64,000 bases of DNA, taken from NCBI RefSeq assembly GCF_001458295.1, contig NZ_CYUD01000005.1, positions 290,817 to 354,816 on the forward strand, given 5' to 3'. Of this stretch, positions 35,077 through 44,373 are shown piece after piece. Both the position numbers and the translations under genes were made by a program. The stretch's first letter is position 1. The number at the start of each line of letters is the position of its first letter. Source of the DNA: Ruegeria denitrificans. GTDB lineage: Bacteria; Pseudomonadota; Alphaproteobacteria; Rhodobacterales; Rhodobacteraceae. Under the pieces are notes generated by a model, which ran no database searches, had not been told where the DNA came from, and was given only the letters and a program-made list of their open reading frames with translations.

Positions 35077-35862
35077 TTAGTTTCTTGTTAGTCTCACAAC
35101 ACCGATTGCGGCATTGTCCTGATCGGGGTCGCCCTTGGTTTGCAGGGCATGCCACAACGCATCTGCGATGTCTTGAGCCCAACCCTGTGCGTTCGCCTGC
35201 ACAATGGTTTGGATTTCTGTGTCGCTGAGAAATTGTAGCCCGTCACTGCCTAAGATCAGCACATCCGCAGCAGTCAGTTGCAGCGGCTCTTCAGGGCAAT
35301 CGACTTTGGGGATTGCGGCCCCCATGATGACCGATGTCAGTTGATTGCGGTCCGGATGACCCTGCGCTTCGGCCTCGGTCAGAGAACCTTGAGCCACTTG
35401 CGCGTCTATAACCGGAGCCATGGAATGATCTTCGTTGATCTGGCGCAAGACCCCGTCGCGGAACAGGTACAACGGGCTGTCACCGATCGAAATCCAGAAC
35501 ACGCGCTGACCCAGCAACAACACCCCCAACAAGGTCGACCCCATGTTGAAATCATCACCTTTTTCCTCGCAATGAGCGGCGATGGCGGCATTGGCCTGCA
35601 TAGCAGCCATAGGCAATGCATCGATTACTGCGCGTTCGGTCGGGGGAGAACCTTCAAGTTCAGCATCCAACGCTTCGCGCCACGCGGCGATCACCAGCTC
35701 TGACGCGACCTCGCCCGCAGCGTGCCCGCCCATACCGTCAGCAACGACAACATAGCCGGCATTGGCGGCATCGAACATGCGCGCCGCAACCGCGTCTTCC
35801 TGCGAGCCGCGCTGACCCTGATCCAGAATCAGTGCAATGTCATATGCAGGTTGCGCCAGCAT
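35077..35862 (-). CDS. PP2C-family serine/threonine phosphatase
   Basis: A 261-residue cytoplasmic PPM phosphatase. Metal-binding and catalytic motifs are present: LDQGQRGSQEDA (motif 1 region), VVADGMGGHAAGEVAS (motif 2, metal Asp), ILGSDGLQFLSD (motif 8) and DNAAIGVVRL (final Asp). It should remove phosphate from Ser/Thr residues placed by the kinase encoded upstream. The ATG at 35862 lies 3 bp after the FHA gene stop; a TTG two codons earlier-in-frame is less likely. The kinase, FHA reader and phosphatase in a row are the standard bacterial phospho-Thr circuit. Confidence 0.92.
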   Translation of the reverse strand: MLAQPAYDIALILDQGQRGSQEDAVAARMFDAANAGYVVVADGMGGHAAGEVASELVIAAWREALDAELEGSPPTERAVIDALPMAAMQANAAIAAHCEEKGDDFNMGSTLLGVLLLGQRVFWISIGDSPLYLFRDGVLRQINEDHSMAPVIDAQVAQGSLTEAEAQGHPDRNQLTSVIMGAAIPKVDCPEEPLQLTAADVLILGSDGLQFLSDTEIQTIVQANAQGWAQDIADALWHALQTKGDPDQDNAAIGVVRLTRN

Positions 35863-35865
35863 CAA

Positions 35866-36897
35866 TCAGGCATCCCGCCAGTCAAAGCCGTCATCGCAGA
35901 AGGCGGCAAACCGGATTGAGGTTTCGCTAATGCGGATCAGGTCACCACTGGACAGCGCCACGGTGCTGAGCACGGGTTTGCCGTTCAAACGAACCAGATT
36001 GGCTTTGCCGCCATGACCCAGATAGCATTTGCGATCTTCGGGGTCATAGGCGATCACCGCGTGGTTGCTGCGCGAAATACCGGTGTCGCCAAAGTCCAGC
36101 TGAATGGCCTGATCGTCGTTGCGGCCAATTTGCATCAGACCTTCGGTCAGAGTGATGCACGATCCGCGTCCCGGCCCAGTGGTTACAACCAGCCAACCCA
36201 CGGGGAAGGTTTCCTGCGCGGTCTCTGTTTTGGCGATCGGATCGGCGCTTTCGATCATGTCCTGAACATGCGTATCAGCGCGTTCAAAGCCAAGGAACGT
36301 GGTTTTGACGCGGCCACGGCGATCCTCGGGGGTTGGTGTTGGCACCGGTTGCACAGGTTCAGCTGAGACTTCGGGCTCGGGTGTGATTTCAGCGACCGGC
36401 TCGGGCTGAGCGGGTTCCTCCGCTTCGGGCTGAGCGGTCTCGAGCGTTTCGACAACAACCTCGATAATGGATTCTTCCTGCGGAGCCTCGGCCTGCACAG
36501 CTTCTTCCGCGGCAATCTCTTCTTCGGTGGCAATATGCAGAGTTACAACCGGCTCTTCGATTTTTGAGTGCTCTTCAGGCGTTTCAAAGATGTTGTCCTG
36601 CGTCTCTTCGACAACTTCGGGTACGGCGATGTCTTCTTCAGCAGTCTCATCCTGCTCCTCAGAAAACTCGGGCATGTCCTTTTCGGGGATCAGTTCGTCC
36701 GTGTCTTCATAGGTTTCCGACGATATATTGCCACCGGCCAGAGCATTGCGCAGTGCGTTAAAATCCGCGATCGGCTGGGGCTTTTCAGCTTCGGGCGCTG
36801 CGACTTCCTTAATTTCAACTTCTGTTTCGGCTTCGGTTTCTTTAGATTTGCCGGCACCTTCTAGAAGCCGGCTGAGAGGGCTTTTATATTTGAACAT
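35866..36897 (-). CDS. FHA-domain protein with long acidic N-terminal region
   Basis: A 343-residue cytoplasmic protein. The C-terminal ~100 residues (about 232-332) form a forkhead-associated domain: IGRNDDQAIQLDFGDTGISR followed by SNHAVIAYD and a VRLNGKPV strand. The GR, S and NH residues used to bind phosphothreonine are present. The first ~190 residues are low-complexity, rich in Glu, Pro and Ala, and probably disordered; threonines there could be kinase targets. It sits between the kinase gene (208 bp upstream) and the PP2C gene (3 bp downstream) and is the likely reader of the kinase signal, possibly tethering the GTPases to the kinase (inference). Confidence 0.88.
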   Translation of the reverse strand: MFKYKSPLSRLLEGAGKSKETEAETEVEIKEVAAPEAEKPQPIADFNALRNALAGGNISSETYEDTDELIPEKDMPEFSEEQDETAEEDIAVPEVVEETQDNIFETPEEHSKIEEPVVTLHIATEEEIAAEEAVQAEAPQEESIIEVVVETLETAQPEAEEPAQPEPVAEITPEPEVSAEPVQPVPTPTPEDRRGRVKTTFLGFERADTHVQDMIESADPIAKTETAQETFPVGWLVVTTGPGRGSCITLTEGLMQIGRNDDQAIQLDFGDTGISRSNHAVIAYDPEDRKCYLGHGGKANLVRLNGKPVLSTVALSSGDLIRISETSIRFAAFCDDGFDWRDA

Positions 36898-37105
36898 GGT
36901 GTCGAACCTTTGCTTTCTGACACAGGATTGTCATCCTGCGGGGGCTACTACTCGCCTCTGCGCGCAACGGCACAACGGCACTTACAAAACGGAAATCAAA
37001 CCAACTTTTTCCTACCGCGACGGGCCGGTTCCCGTCAGGGTGGCGGATTTCCGGGCGCCACCCTCAGCTTTCACATAGCGGTAGATCACTTTCGAACCGG
37101 TCAGA

Positions 37106-39328
37106 TTACTCCTGCGCTAGCTGCATCACGGCATCTACCTCGGTACCGTTGCGCAATACGGTCAGGCGCGCCTGAGATTGATTGTCTGAAACAAGGGTTC
37201 TCAACAGGGTATCCAGACTTTCCCGTTCATTCAGGACAGCGGTGGTCGGTGCTTCCGAAACCAGAACATCCCCTTTCCGAAGATTTCCTGCCGCGTCAGT
37301 TGGAACCGTGGTGACAACCGTCTTCCATCCCTGACCGTTTTCATTGCGCACGTTAAATCCATACCCGTTTTCCAATCCGACCATGCGAATGGCGGGTAGG
37401 GCCAGCAACCCGTTCTGAGCCAGAGTATTGCCCAGCGTGCGATAACGCGCGGTCACCCGGATATATCCATCGGGATCAACGGACAGTTCATCCAGCACCT
37501 GCGCGGCGAAGCTTGCATTCTCGCGAATAGGCTTACCGTTCAGGGTGTAGATTGCAGCGCCGCGTTGAACCCATTCACCGACCACCGACATGTCTTGCGC
37601 CGGATCGACGCCGGTCACGGCGATGATGTTGCCGGTGGATGCGCGACGCCGCGATGTCTGGAACGGAATCTCTACATCCCAGTGTGAGAAGGCAACTTGG
37701 GCCTCTGCCGGAGTTCCCGTCGCGGCGGGCGCGGGTGTGGATTCGGCTGTCTGGGCTTGCGCCTCTTCTGTTTCAGCCGAGGGGGCTTGTGTCTGCTCGA
37801 CAAGCGCCTGAGTGGGTTCTGCCGTGACGGGTGCCGGGTCGATTTGTTCCGGCACGGTATCAGCCTCCGCTGCCTGATCGGCCGGGGCTTTTGTGTCAGC
37901 AACCGGCTCGACAGGGGGTTCGATTTCAGCACTCTGTTCAACAGGTGCCTTGGTTTCGGCAACTTGCTCGATAGGTGCTGCCGTTTCGTTTGTGTCTTGT
38001 GGCTCTGCCAATGCGGTTTCTACAGATGTCTCGGTCACAGCTGCGGTGCCCTGCACCGGTTCTGTTTTGTCGCCGGATGTCAGGAAATAGCCGCCAGCGG
38101 CCAGACCGGCCACAACAACGGCAATGCCCGCAACCAGTTTGCCACTGCCACCCGATCCGCTTTTGACCACGGTATCTACAGCGACGGCCGTTTCTTCCTT
38201 GGGCGTGAACTTGGCGAGCCCATCACCGTCCTTTTCTTCGTTGCCCAGGGTAAGATCCGTGTTGCCAGCAAGCAGGGCCGTGACGACAGCCTCGGCGTTT
38301 TCGCTTTCGGCTTTGATCCGGGCTTTTTCGACCTCTTCATCCTTGCGATCCATGGCAACGATGACCGAGACCGGGCGATAGTCGAACGTATCAAACATAA
38401 CGCCAGGGCCGCGGAACATACGCAGCCAGTCCAAAGCGCTTTGCAGACGGTCGGTGGCGTGTACCTCCATCGCCTTGTCGATCGCTTCAAGGAACCCTTC
38501 AGGATACCCCTTAAAGCGACCGGTCAACGCAGAGTACGGATCATCCTGGCCACTGTTGAAAGCGTTTAGACGGGTCTGGCCGTCAATCGGACGCTCACCG
38601 CTGATGGCGTGGTACAGCGTGGCAGCCAGAACATAGAGATCACTGCTGGGCCCTTGATCGGCACCGCGTACATAGAATTCATGCGGCGAATACCCGTCTT
38701 TGATCACCCGTAGGGTCAACAGAGCCGCCGACTGTTGTGCCGCTTGCTCACGGGCGGCCCCAAAGTCGATCAGAACCGGATCGCCGTTCTCGTCAATCAG
38801 GATGTTGTCGGGCGAGATGTCGCGGTGCAGCATGCCGCTTTGATGGATGAAAGACACCGCTGACAGCATCTTTTCGGTCACCTGTACGATGAAATCCGGA
38901 CCGGCCTTGTTGTCGGTGTTTTCGACATAATCCAGCAGATCGCATCCCTTGATGAAATCCATCGCGATATAAGCTGTGTTATTGTCCTCAAAAACCTGAT
39001 GGACGTTGACAATATTGGGATGCACCAGACGAGCGTGGTTCCGGGCCTCTTGGATGAACAGGTCAATGATGGCGCGCAGATCGTCTTTGTGGTCGGGATT
39101 GGCGGGTTCGACAGTATCGCCGTTGCGGTGACACAAAGCGCTCGGATAGCATTCTTTGATCACCACGTCGCGTTCAAGGCTGTCGCGGGCCAGATAGGTG
39201 ATCCCGAAGCCGCCATTGCTAAGGAAACGCAGGATTTCATACTGACCGCGCAACAATTTTGCGCCGGGTTGAAGTCCTTCAATTTTCGGTTCGTCGTGCG
39301 ATGCACCGACAGCCTGGTTGTGGCTCAT
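37106..39328 (-). CDS. Transmembrane serine/threonine protein kinase with PDZ-like C-terminus
   Basis: A 740-residue membrane kinase. The kinase domain covers about 29-310: glycine loop LSNGGFGITYLA (36-47), catalytic lysine in VVIKE (K58), HRDISPDN (168-175) and DFGAAR (188-193), so it looks active. A single membrane helix follows (about 398-416), then a Pro/Glu/Ala-rich spacer (about 420-545) and a C-terminal part (about 550-740). The end of this part resembles a PDZ domain (NGYGFNVRNENGQG, LRKGDVLVSEAPTT). The topology places the PDZ-like part in the periplasm, suitable for sensing envelope state. It is the first gene of the signalling operon; GGAAAG precedes the ATG. Confidence 0.9.
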   Translation of the reverse strand: MSHNQAVGASHDEPKIEGLQPGAKLLRGQYEILRFLSNGGFGITYLARDSLERDVVIKECYPSALCHRNGDTVEPANPDHKDDLRAIIDLFIQEARNHARLVHPNIVNVHQVFEDNNTAYIAMDFIKGCDLLDYVENTDNKAGPDFIVQVTEKMLSAVSFIHQSGMLHRDISPDNILIDENGDPVLIDFGAAREQAAQQSAALLTLRVIKDGYSPHEFYVRGADQGPSSDLYVLAATLYHAISGERPIDGQTRLNAFNSGQDDPYSALTGRFKGYPEGFLEAIDKAMEVHATDRLQSALDWLRMFRGPGVMFDTFDYRPVSVIVAMDRKDEEVEKARIKAESENAEAVVTALLAGNTDLTLGNEEKDGDGLAKFTPKEETAVAVDTVVKSGSGGSGKLVAGIAVVVAGLAAGGYFLTSGDKTEPVQGTAAVTETSVETALAEPQDTNETAAPIEQVAETKAPVEQSAEIEPPVEPVADTKAPADQAAEADTVPEQIDPAPVTAEPTQALVEQTQAPSAETEEAQAQTAESTPAPAATGTPAEAQVAFSHWDVEIPFQTSRRRASTGNIIAVTGVDPAQDMSVVGEWVQRGAAIYTLNGKPIRENASFAAQVLDELSVDPDGYIRVTARYRTLGNTLAQNGLLALPAIRMVGLENGYGFNVRNENGQGWKTVVTTVPTDAAGNLRKGDVLVSEAPTTAVLNERESLDTLLRTLVSDNQSQARLTVLRNGTEVDAVMQLAQE

Positions 39329-39666
39329 TTCTTTCCGCCCGTTCTGATCGTTTTGCGGCTAACTTAACTGGGGAAAATCGCCCCCGAACTCACAACCAAA
39401 CACAACCGCAGGACACTTAAGACGGTTAGACGTTTCAAATTTGACTTTATTGGGGCCGCCTGATGGCTTCACTATGGATCGTTTTACCGTACAGACAACA
39501 TATAGTGTTTTTGGAGATGTAACATCTATATATTGAAAAACAACCTGCACAAAATGCAGGCTGATTGGTTGTTTGTCTCCGCTTGGGCAACGGACTCAAA
39601 TAGTTTTAGGTCCGATTCCAGGGCTTCCGAATCGCTATCTGGCGATTCAATTTTAACGAGAGGTTA
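39329..39666 (-). promoter_or_regulatory. Intergenic region between the GTPase and kinase operons
   Basis: This 338-bp gap is AT-rich in its middle. It holds a terminator for the GTPase operon (39536-39560, listed separately), then a 13-bp perfect inverted repeat AGATGT-A-ACATCT at 39515-39527 followed on the minus strand by TATATG-type sequences near 39500. It probably contains the kinase promoter, with the repeat as a candidate operator. No gene is seen. Confidence 0.5.
39536..39560 (-). terminator. Terminator at the end of the dynamin/GTPase operon
   Basis: On the minus strand CCTGCA (39560-39555) pairs with TGCAGG (39549-39544) across a 5-base loop and is followed by TTGTTTTTC, about 107 bp past the GTPase stop. 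The stem is short but the U-rich tail is convincing. Confidence 0.6.
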
Positions 39667-40953
39667 TCAAGTTCCGGTTTTTGACTGTGCGGAATCCACC
39701 CGACTGCCCGCCCAGGCTAGGTTATCGCTGAGCTGCGCAAGAATGCTGATCGCGTCTTTCAATGGGGCGTCACCGCTTTCAAATTGCAGCAACAGCAGCA
39801 GGTCGGTGGCCTTTTCGAACTCGCCTGGAATCCAGTCAGCGGCGGGATCAATCTCGCCCCCTTGCTCAAGACGCTCGGCAAAATCTTCGACGATTTCCTG
39901 ACACGAATTCAGAAAGGCAGCGGGTTCGATAGCTGATGCCTCGCGGAGGTCTTCATAGATGCTGGCAATCGCGGCCAACCAATCCTCGAGAATCGGATTC
40001 TCAAGCGGCGGAAGCGCAGATTCCAAAGTGGCATGCATAGAAGCAGCTTCTGTGTGCTGCGTCTCGGCTTCAGGAATGTCCAGCGTTTCCAGGTAGGGCA
40101 GGAAATCCTGTTTCAGATCTGTCTGTGCGGCTTCAAGGTCTGCCAGACGACGGGCGGATGCGATCTCCAAAACCTGCTCGGCCAGATCCTGACCACCACA
40201 GGTTTCCCACAATGCGAAATCTGGCTCGGGCTCCTGCGCCATGGCACGAACGGCAACCGGAGTGCCAATTGGGATGACCGAGCGGAACAAATCGCCCTTT
40301 TCCTTGTTGAGTCGCGACAGAACCCGATCCAACGACCCGCTGACATGTGGCAGATCGGCATGGGTGACGGCCAACAAACTATTTTCACGCAGCTCTTTCG
40401 GGGTCTGTACCCACAGATGCCGTTCAGTCTCGCGCCAGGCATTGGTTCCGTTGGTGCACCAGATCGCGCAATCGACATATTTCAGCAGATCGAGCGTCTC
40501 TTTGTAATTATCATCCAGCGCGCCGGTTCCTGGCAGATCGAACAAAGAGATTTCCTTTAGGGCAGGGGTGTTCAGCCCAACCGAAATGAAATCAGGCTCA
40601 TCCGCTGCGGCTTTTTCCAGTGCGATGCCGGAATAGATCTTAGGTTCACGATCCCACCAGCCCACAGTGGTTTCCGGAGTTTCGGAATAGGCCACGATCA
40701 CCAGTGGCAATTTCAGATGCTGCGGTCCTGTTGGCAGGATATCGGCGCCGGCCAGCATGTTGGCAAGGCTGGATTTGCCGGCCCCGAATTCCCCGGCGAA
40801 ACCGATATTGACCGCATTCGACAGCCGCTCGGCATGGGCCAGCGCGCGGTCGCGCATATCGCCCAGGCCTTCATCCGATGGCAGGTTTTCGGTCGCGGTC
40901 AGAAAGCGTTCAAGCTGTCTTACTTCCTGTTCGGTTCCGGGAAATTCGATCAT
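39667..40953 (-). CDS. Dynamin-superfamily small P-loop GTPase (pair 2, partner B)
   Basis: A 428-residue cytoplasmic GTPase. G1 is GEFGAGKSS (54-62), G3 is DLPGTG (about 138) and G4 is probably the THAD in LLAVTHADLP. The remaining part is helical with acidic stretches and no membrane segment. It shares with the 579-residue GTPase at 44.4 kb the GEF[G/S]AGKS loop and a diagnostic N/QAWRETER..W segment after G3, so the two are paralogues. Its start overlaps the stop of the 680-residue dynamin gene by 4 bp (ATGA), implying equal synthesis and probably a complex. Bacterial dynamins often act as tandem-gene pairs (DynA/DynB, LeoB/LeoC). Confidence 0.85.
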   Translation of the reverse strand: MIEFPGTEQEVRQLERFLTATENLPSDEGLGDMRDRALAHAERLSNAVNIGFAGEFGAGKSSLANMLAGADILPTGPQHLKLPLVIVAYSETPETTVGWWDREPKIYSGIALEKAAADEPDFISVGLNTPALKEISLFDLPGTGALDDNYKETLDLLKYVDCAIWCTNGTNAWRETERHLWVQTPKELRENSLLAVTHADLPHVSGSLDRVLSRLNKEKGDLFRSVIPIGTPVAVRAMAQEPEPDFALWETCGGQDLAEQVLEIASARRLADLEAAQTDLKQDFLPYLETLDIPEAETQHTEAASMHATLESALPPLENPILEDWLAAIASIYEDLREASAIEPAAFLNSCQEIVEDFAERLEQGGEIDPAADWIPGEFEKATDLLLLLQFESGDAPLKDAISILAQLSDNLAWAGSRVDSAQSKTGT

Positions 40954-42992
40954 TCCGCAGCCTCTGCTAGTAACTTGTCTACGTCATCTGCACCGAATAT
41001 GGCGCTCAACTCTGCCGCTATGCGTTGTGCCTGATCAAGGGCCGTTTGCGCTTCTGCACGTTCATTGGTCTCGCCGCTTCCCATCCGGTTTTCAAGATGT
41101 CCGGCCAACAAGGCCAGATAGTGATCCAGAACGGTGTTCAGACGTTCCATCAAATCGCTGCGGGCGGTGTCGACAAGATCATCTCCGATAATCTCAAATT
41201 CCTGGACGATCATGCGTTCGGCACGCGCGACAACGCTTTTGCGCGAAATCAACCGTGACAGCCAGCTGACCCGTAGTTCAACTGTAATGCCACGGGTCAA
41301 GGCCGTGGTATCCGGGCGGAACCAACGAACGGCACTGGTGTTCATCCGATTGTCACTAGGGTCCTGCCAGCCGGGCAGGGCGCGCAGAGCGGCATTGCTT
41401 TGCATGTCGATCGAGTACAGCTCGCTCAGCATCCGCTGACGCACCACTTGTGTGGCCCCCTGAACCAGTTCGCGCATGCGGTCGCGCAACGGTGAAAAGT
41501 TCAGCTCGGTATCTCCACCCTTTGCAAGCAGGGGAGAATCCCCGTTTGGTCCACGTACTACGGCCGAGACTGCCTCGGCCACGGTGTCATCCATAACGCC
41601 GCGCAGGTTGGCCAGAACATCGTCCATATCATTGACAATTTCCGACGTCTTCTGTGTGACAAGCATGCGCAGGTCGGCCAGTGTTTTGCTGTTCTCGTCG
41701 CCACTTTCAAGGGCTGGAATGCTCTCTTCCTCGATAGCGCGTAGATGGGCCTTGCTGCGTTCAAGTTCGCCCTGGGCAAAACTGTTGAGATGCTGCCACG
41801 CCATCCGCAGCTGTTCATTGCGGGGACCCTCGGTCAGGGCGCTGGTCACGTGACGGCGCAGGTCAGGCAGGCCCGAGGCGATCATGGCAGCGAACCGCAA
41901 GACACCTTCGCGGCTGATCGGGCCCGAGCCGCGTTTGATTTCTTCGACACCGTCCAGATATTGCTTCATCTGTTCTGGATGCGCGCGCAGCCAGGCCAGG
42001 ACCTCATCATGGTCAATGCCGGTTTCGTCCCCGGTCAACGCATAGTGCGCCCATTGTGCGCTGCCCATCAGCACGTCGATATCCGAGTTCCCAAGCGCCT
42101 TTTCTAGGCCATCCATCACGTCGGCGTGTACCTTGCCCGCATCTTCGGCACCGCCCCCCAGTTCATCGACACGGTTGATGAAGACAACGATCTGACCCAG
42201 TTCCAGCGCCTGCATCAGGCGGAACAGTTTTAGATCAGCACGTGACAAGGCCTGATGTGCGGACAGAACCACGACAAAGAAATCGGATTCCTTGAGATAC
42301 TGACGCGAGATTTCCTCGCGGATCAAAAGCGGGTCGTTGACACCGGGTGTATCCGTCACCGTCAGCGGGTACGGGAAGTGGCCGATGTCGAAATAAACCT
42401 CGGCCTTGCGCGTGATGTCGCTGTAAAGACCGCGATCTGATCCCGGATCGTATTCACCTTCTTCGGTCGGATCATCCCCGGCACAGACATAGCGCGCCAA
42501 ATCGTCCGTGTTCAGTTCATCCAGATCGTGATGCTGACCCAGCAGATGCTTATAGCTTTCACCCAGACGCAGCTTGGCGCGGGTCTTCATCGCCTCGACC
42601 TGCTCTTCGATCATTTCGCGCTTATAGCTGTCCTCGTCATCGGGGAACATGTTGCGCAGCTCTTCGCCTTCGGCGATCAGCGCTTGCCATTGGCGATTGT
42701 CGAAAAAGTGAAATTCGGCCCCTGAAGTGCGCCCCGAGGGGTGGCCGAAATGCATATCGGTAATAACCGTCGTCCACGGGTTCACGTCCGATGGCAGGTA
42801 TTCGGCCTGCCCCGTGAAGCCGTTGATCAGACGGGATTTGCCGGCCTTGATCTGCCCGACAAAGGCAATCGAAGGTTTCAGATTTGTCAGGTCGCTGACA
42901 ATGCGCGAAATGAATTGGCGTGTCTCTTCGTTAGAAGTGCCGTTCATATCGTCGGCAATGCGGATTAACTCACGACGGTTGGTTTCACTCAT
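40950..42992 (-). CDS. Bacterial dynamin-like protein (pair 2, partner A)
   Basis: A 680-residue dynamin-family GTPase. G1 is GQIKAGKSR (46-54), G3 is DTPGVNDPLL (about 215) and G4 is INRVDELGG. A long helical C-terminal half follows (stalk/trunk region), with a basic stretch WLSRLISRKSVVARAERM near residue 590 that could contact membrane. No signal peptide or clear transmembrane helix is seen, so it is probably a soluble protein that binds membranes on nucleotide exchange. It is paralogous to the 669-residue protein at 46.1 kb. The gene lies 67 bp after the 288-residue unknown gene and overlaps the small GTPase gene by 4 bp. Confidence 0.88.
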   Translation of the reverse strand: MSETNRRELIRIADDMNGTSNEETRQFISRIVSDLTNLKPSIAFVGQIKAGKSRLINGFTGQAEYLPSDVNPWTTVITDMHFGHPSGRTSGAEFHFFDNRQWQALIAEGEELRNMFPDDEDSYKREMIEEQVEAMKTRAKLRLGESYKHLLGQHHDLDELNTDDLARYVCAGDDPTEEGEYDPGSDRGLYSDITRKAEVYFDIGHFPYPLTVTDTPGVNDPLLIREEISRQYLKESDFFVVVLSAHQALSRADLKLFRLMQALELGQIVVFINRVDELGGGAEDAGKVHADVMDGLEKALGNSDIDVLMGSAQWAHYALTGDETGIDHDEVLAWLRAHPEQMKQYLDGVEEIKRGSGPISREGVLRFAAMIASGLPDLRRHVTSALTEGPRNEQLRMAWQHLNSFAQGELERSKAHLRAIEEESIPALESGDENSKTLADLRMLVTQKTSEIVNDMDDVLANLRGVMDDTVAEAVSAVVRGPNGDSPLLAKGGDTELNFSPLRDRMRELVQGATQVVRQRMLSELYSIDMQSNAALRALPGWQDPSDNRMNTSAVRWFRPDTTALTRGITVELRVSWLSRLISRKSVVARAERMIVQEFEIIGDDLVDTARSDLMERLNTVLDHYLALLAGHLENRMGSGETNERAEAQTALDQAQRIAAELSAIFGADDVDKLLAEAAE

Positions 42993-43059
42993 AACGTTTA
43001 CCCTGGTAACTTGTAATCACAGATCGAATTAGTCGAAAAATTGAATGTTCTGGCCGAAA

Positions 43060-43926
43060 TCATCCGCCCGGCCCCTTCAGATTTGTCCACAGATTGACGA
43101 CCGCACCCAGCTTGCGTGCCTCGTGCACGGCCATTGCGAAGTTCTCGCCATTGTTCAGGATCGCCAGCCCAGCCCCTTTGCCACCCGAAGGACGCATGAC
43201 AATCAACTGCGGATGGTCCATCGCGGCAGAGCTGTCGTCATTCCACCCCGCAAGATCGCGAACGAAACGGGCCAGCAGGTCGGAATTCGGGCGCATTGCA
43301 CCATTTTCTGCGCAGTCTTCAGCTGCATTAATCTCTGTCCCGTCAGCGCCAGTTGCTAGAATACGCCCCTGCGTAAACCGCTCGGCGCCGTCATAGAAAC
43401 GCTGGGCCAAAGTGTCTGTATTCTCACCCTCAGCGACCGGCACATTGTCTTCTGGTTCGGCATCGACTGGAACGATGGAAATAACCGGTTCCGCCGGTAA
43501 TTCTATTTTTTCACAGGCGGCTTCGATTTCGCTGAAAGTGATGCCAACGTCATCTGCCTCAAGCGCTGAGTCGGGCTGCAGGGAAATCAACTCAAGAGGT
43601 GCCGGGGCGCTGGCAATATCAGTAACCAGCTGCGCCAGCTTGATTGCCAGATCCTCACGCGGTTCCGTTTCAAAATCCGGGGCGATGCCGGATTGGACGC
43701 GAAACACATCCGTCACCCGAGAGCTGTTGACCTCGATTGCAAGGCAATCGCCGTTGGCGGCGGTGAATTCCAACCGACGGGGCAGAATGGTGCCGCGTAT
43801 GGTCCGCAACACTTTTTCTCGCCGCGCTTGGGCCGTTTCGCCCGGTATGGTGACCGCTGGATTAAGGCGGGCGACAGACGCGCGCCCGATATCATCAAGC
43901 AACTCAAGTATGTCTGTATCCATCAT
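43060..43926 (-). CDS. Unrecognised protein of the dynamin operon
   Basis: A 288-residue protein that I do not recognise. It has no signal peptide or membrane segment. The N-terminal part (about 1-95) has a compact look (ELLDDIGRASVARLNPAV, RRLEFTAANGDCLAIEV), the middle is acidic (VDAEPEDNVPVAEGENTD), and the C-terminal 100 residues contain LLARFVRDLAGWNDDSSAAM and RPSGGKGAGLAILNNGENFA, possibly a second small domain. The ATG at 43926 follows GAGGGGG. It lies 23 bp after the roadblock-like gene and 67 bp before a dynamin gene, so an accessory or effector role for the GTPases is the simplest guess. Confidence 0.75.
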   Translation of the reverse strand: MMDTDILELLDDIGRASVARLNPAVTIPGETAQARREKVLRTIRGTILPRRLEFTAANGDCLAIEVNSSRVTDVFRVQSGIAPDFETEPREDLAIKLAQLVTDIASAPAPLELISLQPDSALEADDVGITFSEIEAACEKIELPAEPVISIVPVDAEPEDNVPVAEGENTDTLAQRFYDGAERFTQGRILATGADGTEINAAEDCAENGAMRPNSDLLARFVRDLAGWNDDSSAAMDHPQLIVMRPSGGKGAGLAILNNGENFAMAVHEARKLGAVVNLWTNLKGPGG

Positions 43927-43949
43927 GCCGTGACCCCCTCTGGTCCCGT

Positions 43950-44351
43950 CTAAACTGCGGCCGCTACCGGCCCCAGGCTGAGATGCGATTTCGTCAGCGC
44001 CAATGCGACATTGGCGCTGTTGTGACAGATGTAGCAGACCGCATGATCGGGATATTCCCTGGTCCGCAAAAAGATGTGCAGTCGATCATTCGAAAAAACC
44101 GCGATTTCCCCAAATCCCGGATTGTCCGCTTCTTCAACTCCAGCGGAACGCAGCAATTCCTCAAAGCCACTAACGCCGCGTCCCTGAAACAAGTTGGCCA
44201 CGGCAATGGCCAGAACGTCCAGAACGTCTGCGCTGTCTGCATCCAAAGTGTTGGCCGCCAGCAACATCCCCGTTTCCATATCGACATACCCGGCTGCAAT
44301 GCAGTCGGGTATGGTGTCCATCGCGGCTTTTAATGCGGCTTCGATTGTCAT
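43950..44351 (-). CDS. Roadblock/LC7-like small protein
   Basis: A 133-residue cytoplasmic protein. The segment IPDCIAAGYVDMETGMLLA followed by a long helix (SADVLDVLAIAVANLF) and a later strand pair (GEIAVFSNDRLHIFLRT, HAVCYICHN) matches the alpha-beta layout of roadblock/LC7 proteins, small dimers that regulate GTPases (for example MglB for MglA). It stands between a GTPase gene (22 bp upstream) and the 288-residue unknown, so control of GTPase cycling in this operon is a reasonable inference. The family match is by pattern only; a profile search is needed to fix it. Confidence 0.65.
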   Translation of the reverse strand: MTIEAALKAAMDTIPDCIAAGYVDMETGMLLAANTLDADSADVLDVLAIAVANLFQGRGVSGFEELLRSAGVEEADNPGFGEIAVFSNDRLHIFLRTREYPDHAVCYICHNSANVALALTKSHLSLGPVAAAV

Positions 44352-44373
44352 CGTTTGCTACCCGCGTATTCCG

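Noticed and set aside
37697..38569. 290-codon plus-strand frame opposite the kinase gene
   Set aside because: Its Cys/Gly/Arg-rich translation is the mirror of the Pro/Glu/Ala-rich spacer and kinase domain on the other strand; no family features.
32648..39328. Part of a type VI secretion locus
   Set aside because: Kinase, FHA and PP2C genes occur in such loci, but no Tss structural genes (sheath, baseplate, ClpV, VgrG) are present in the window.
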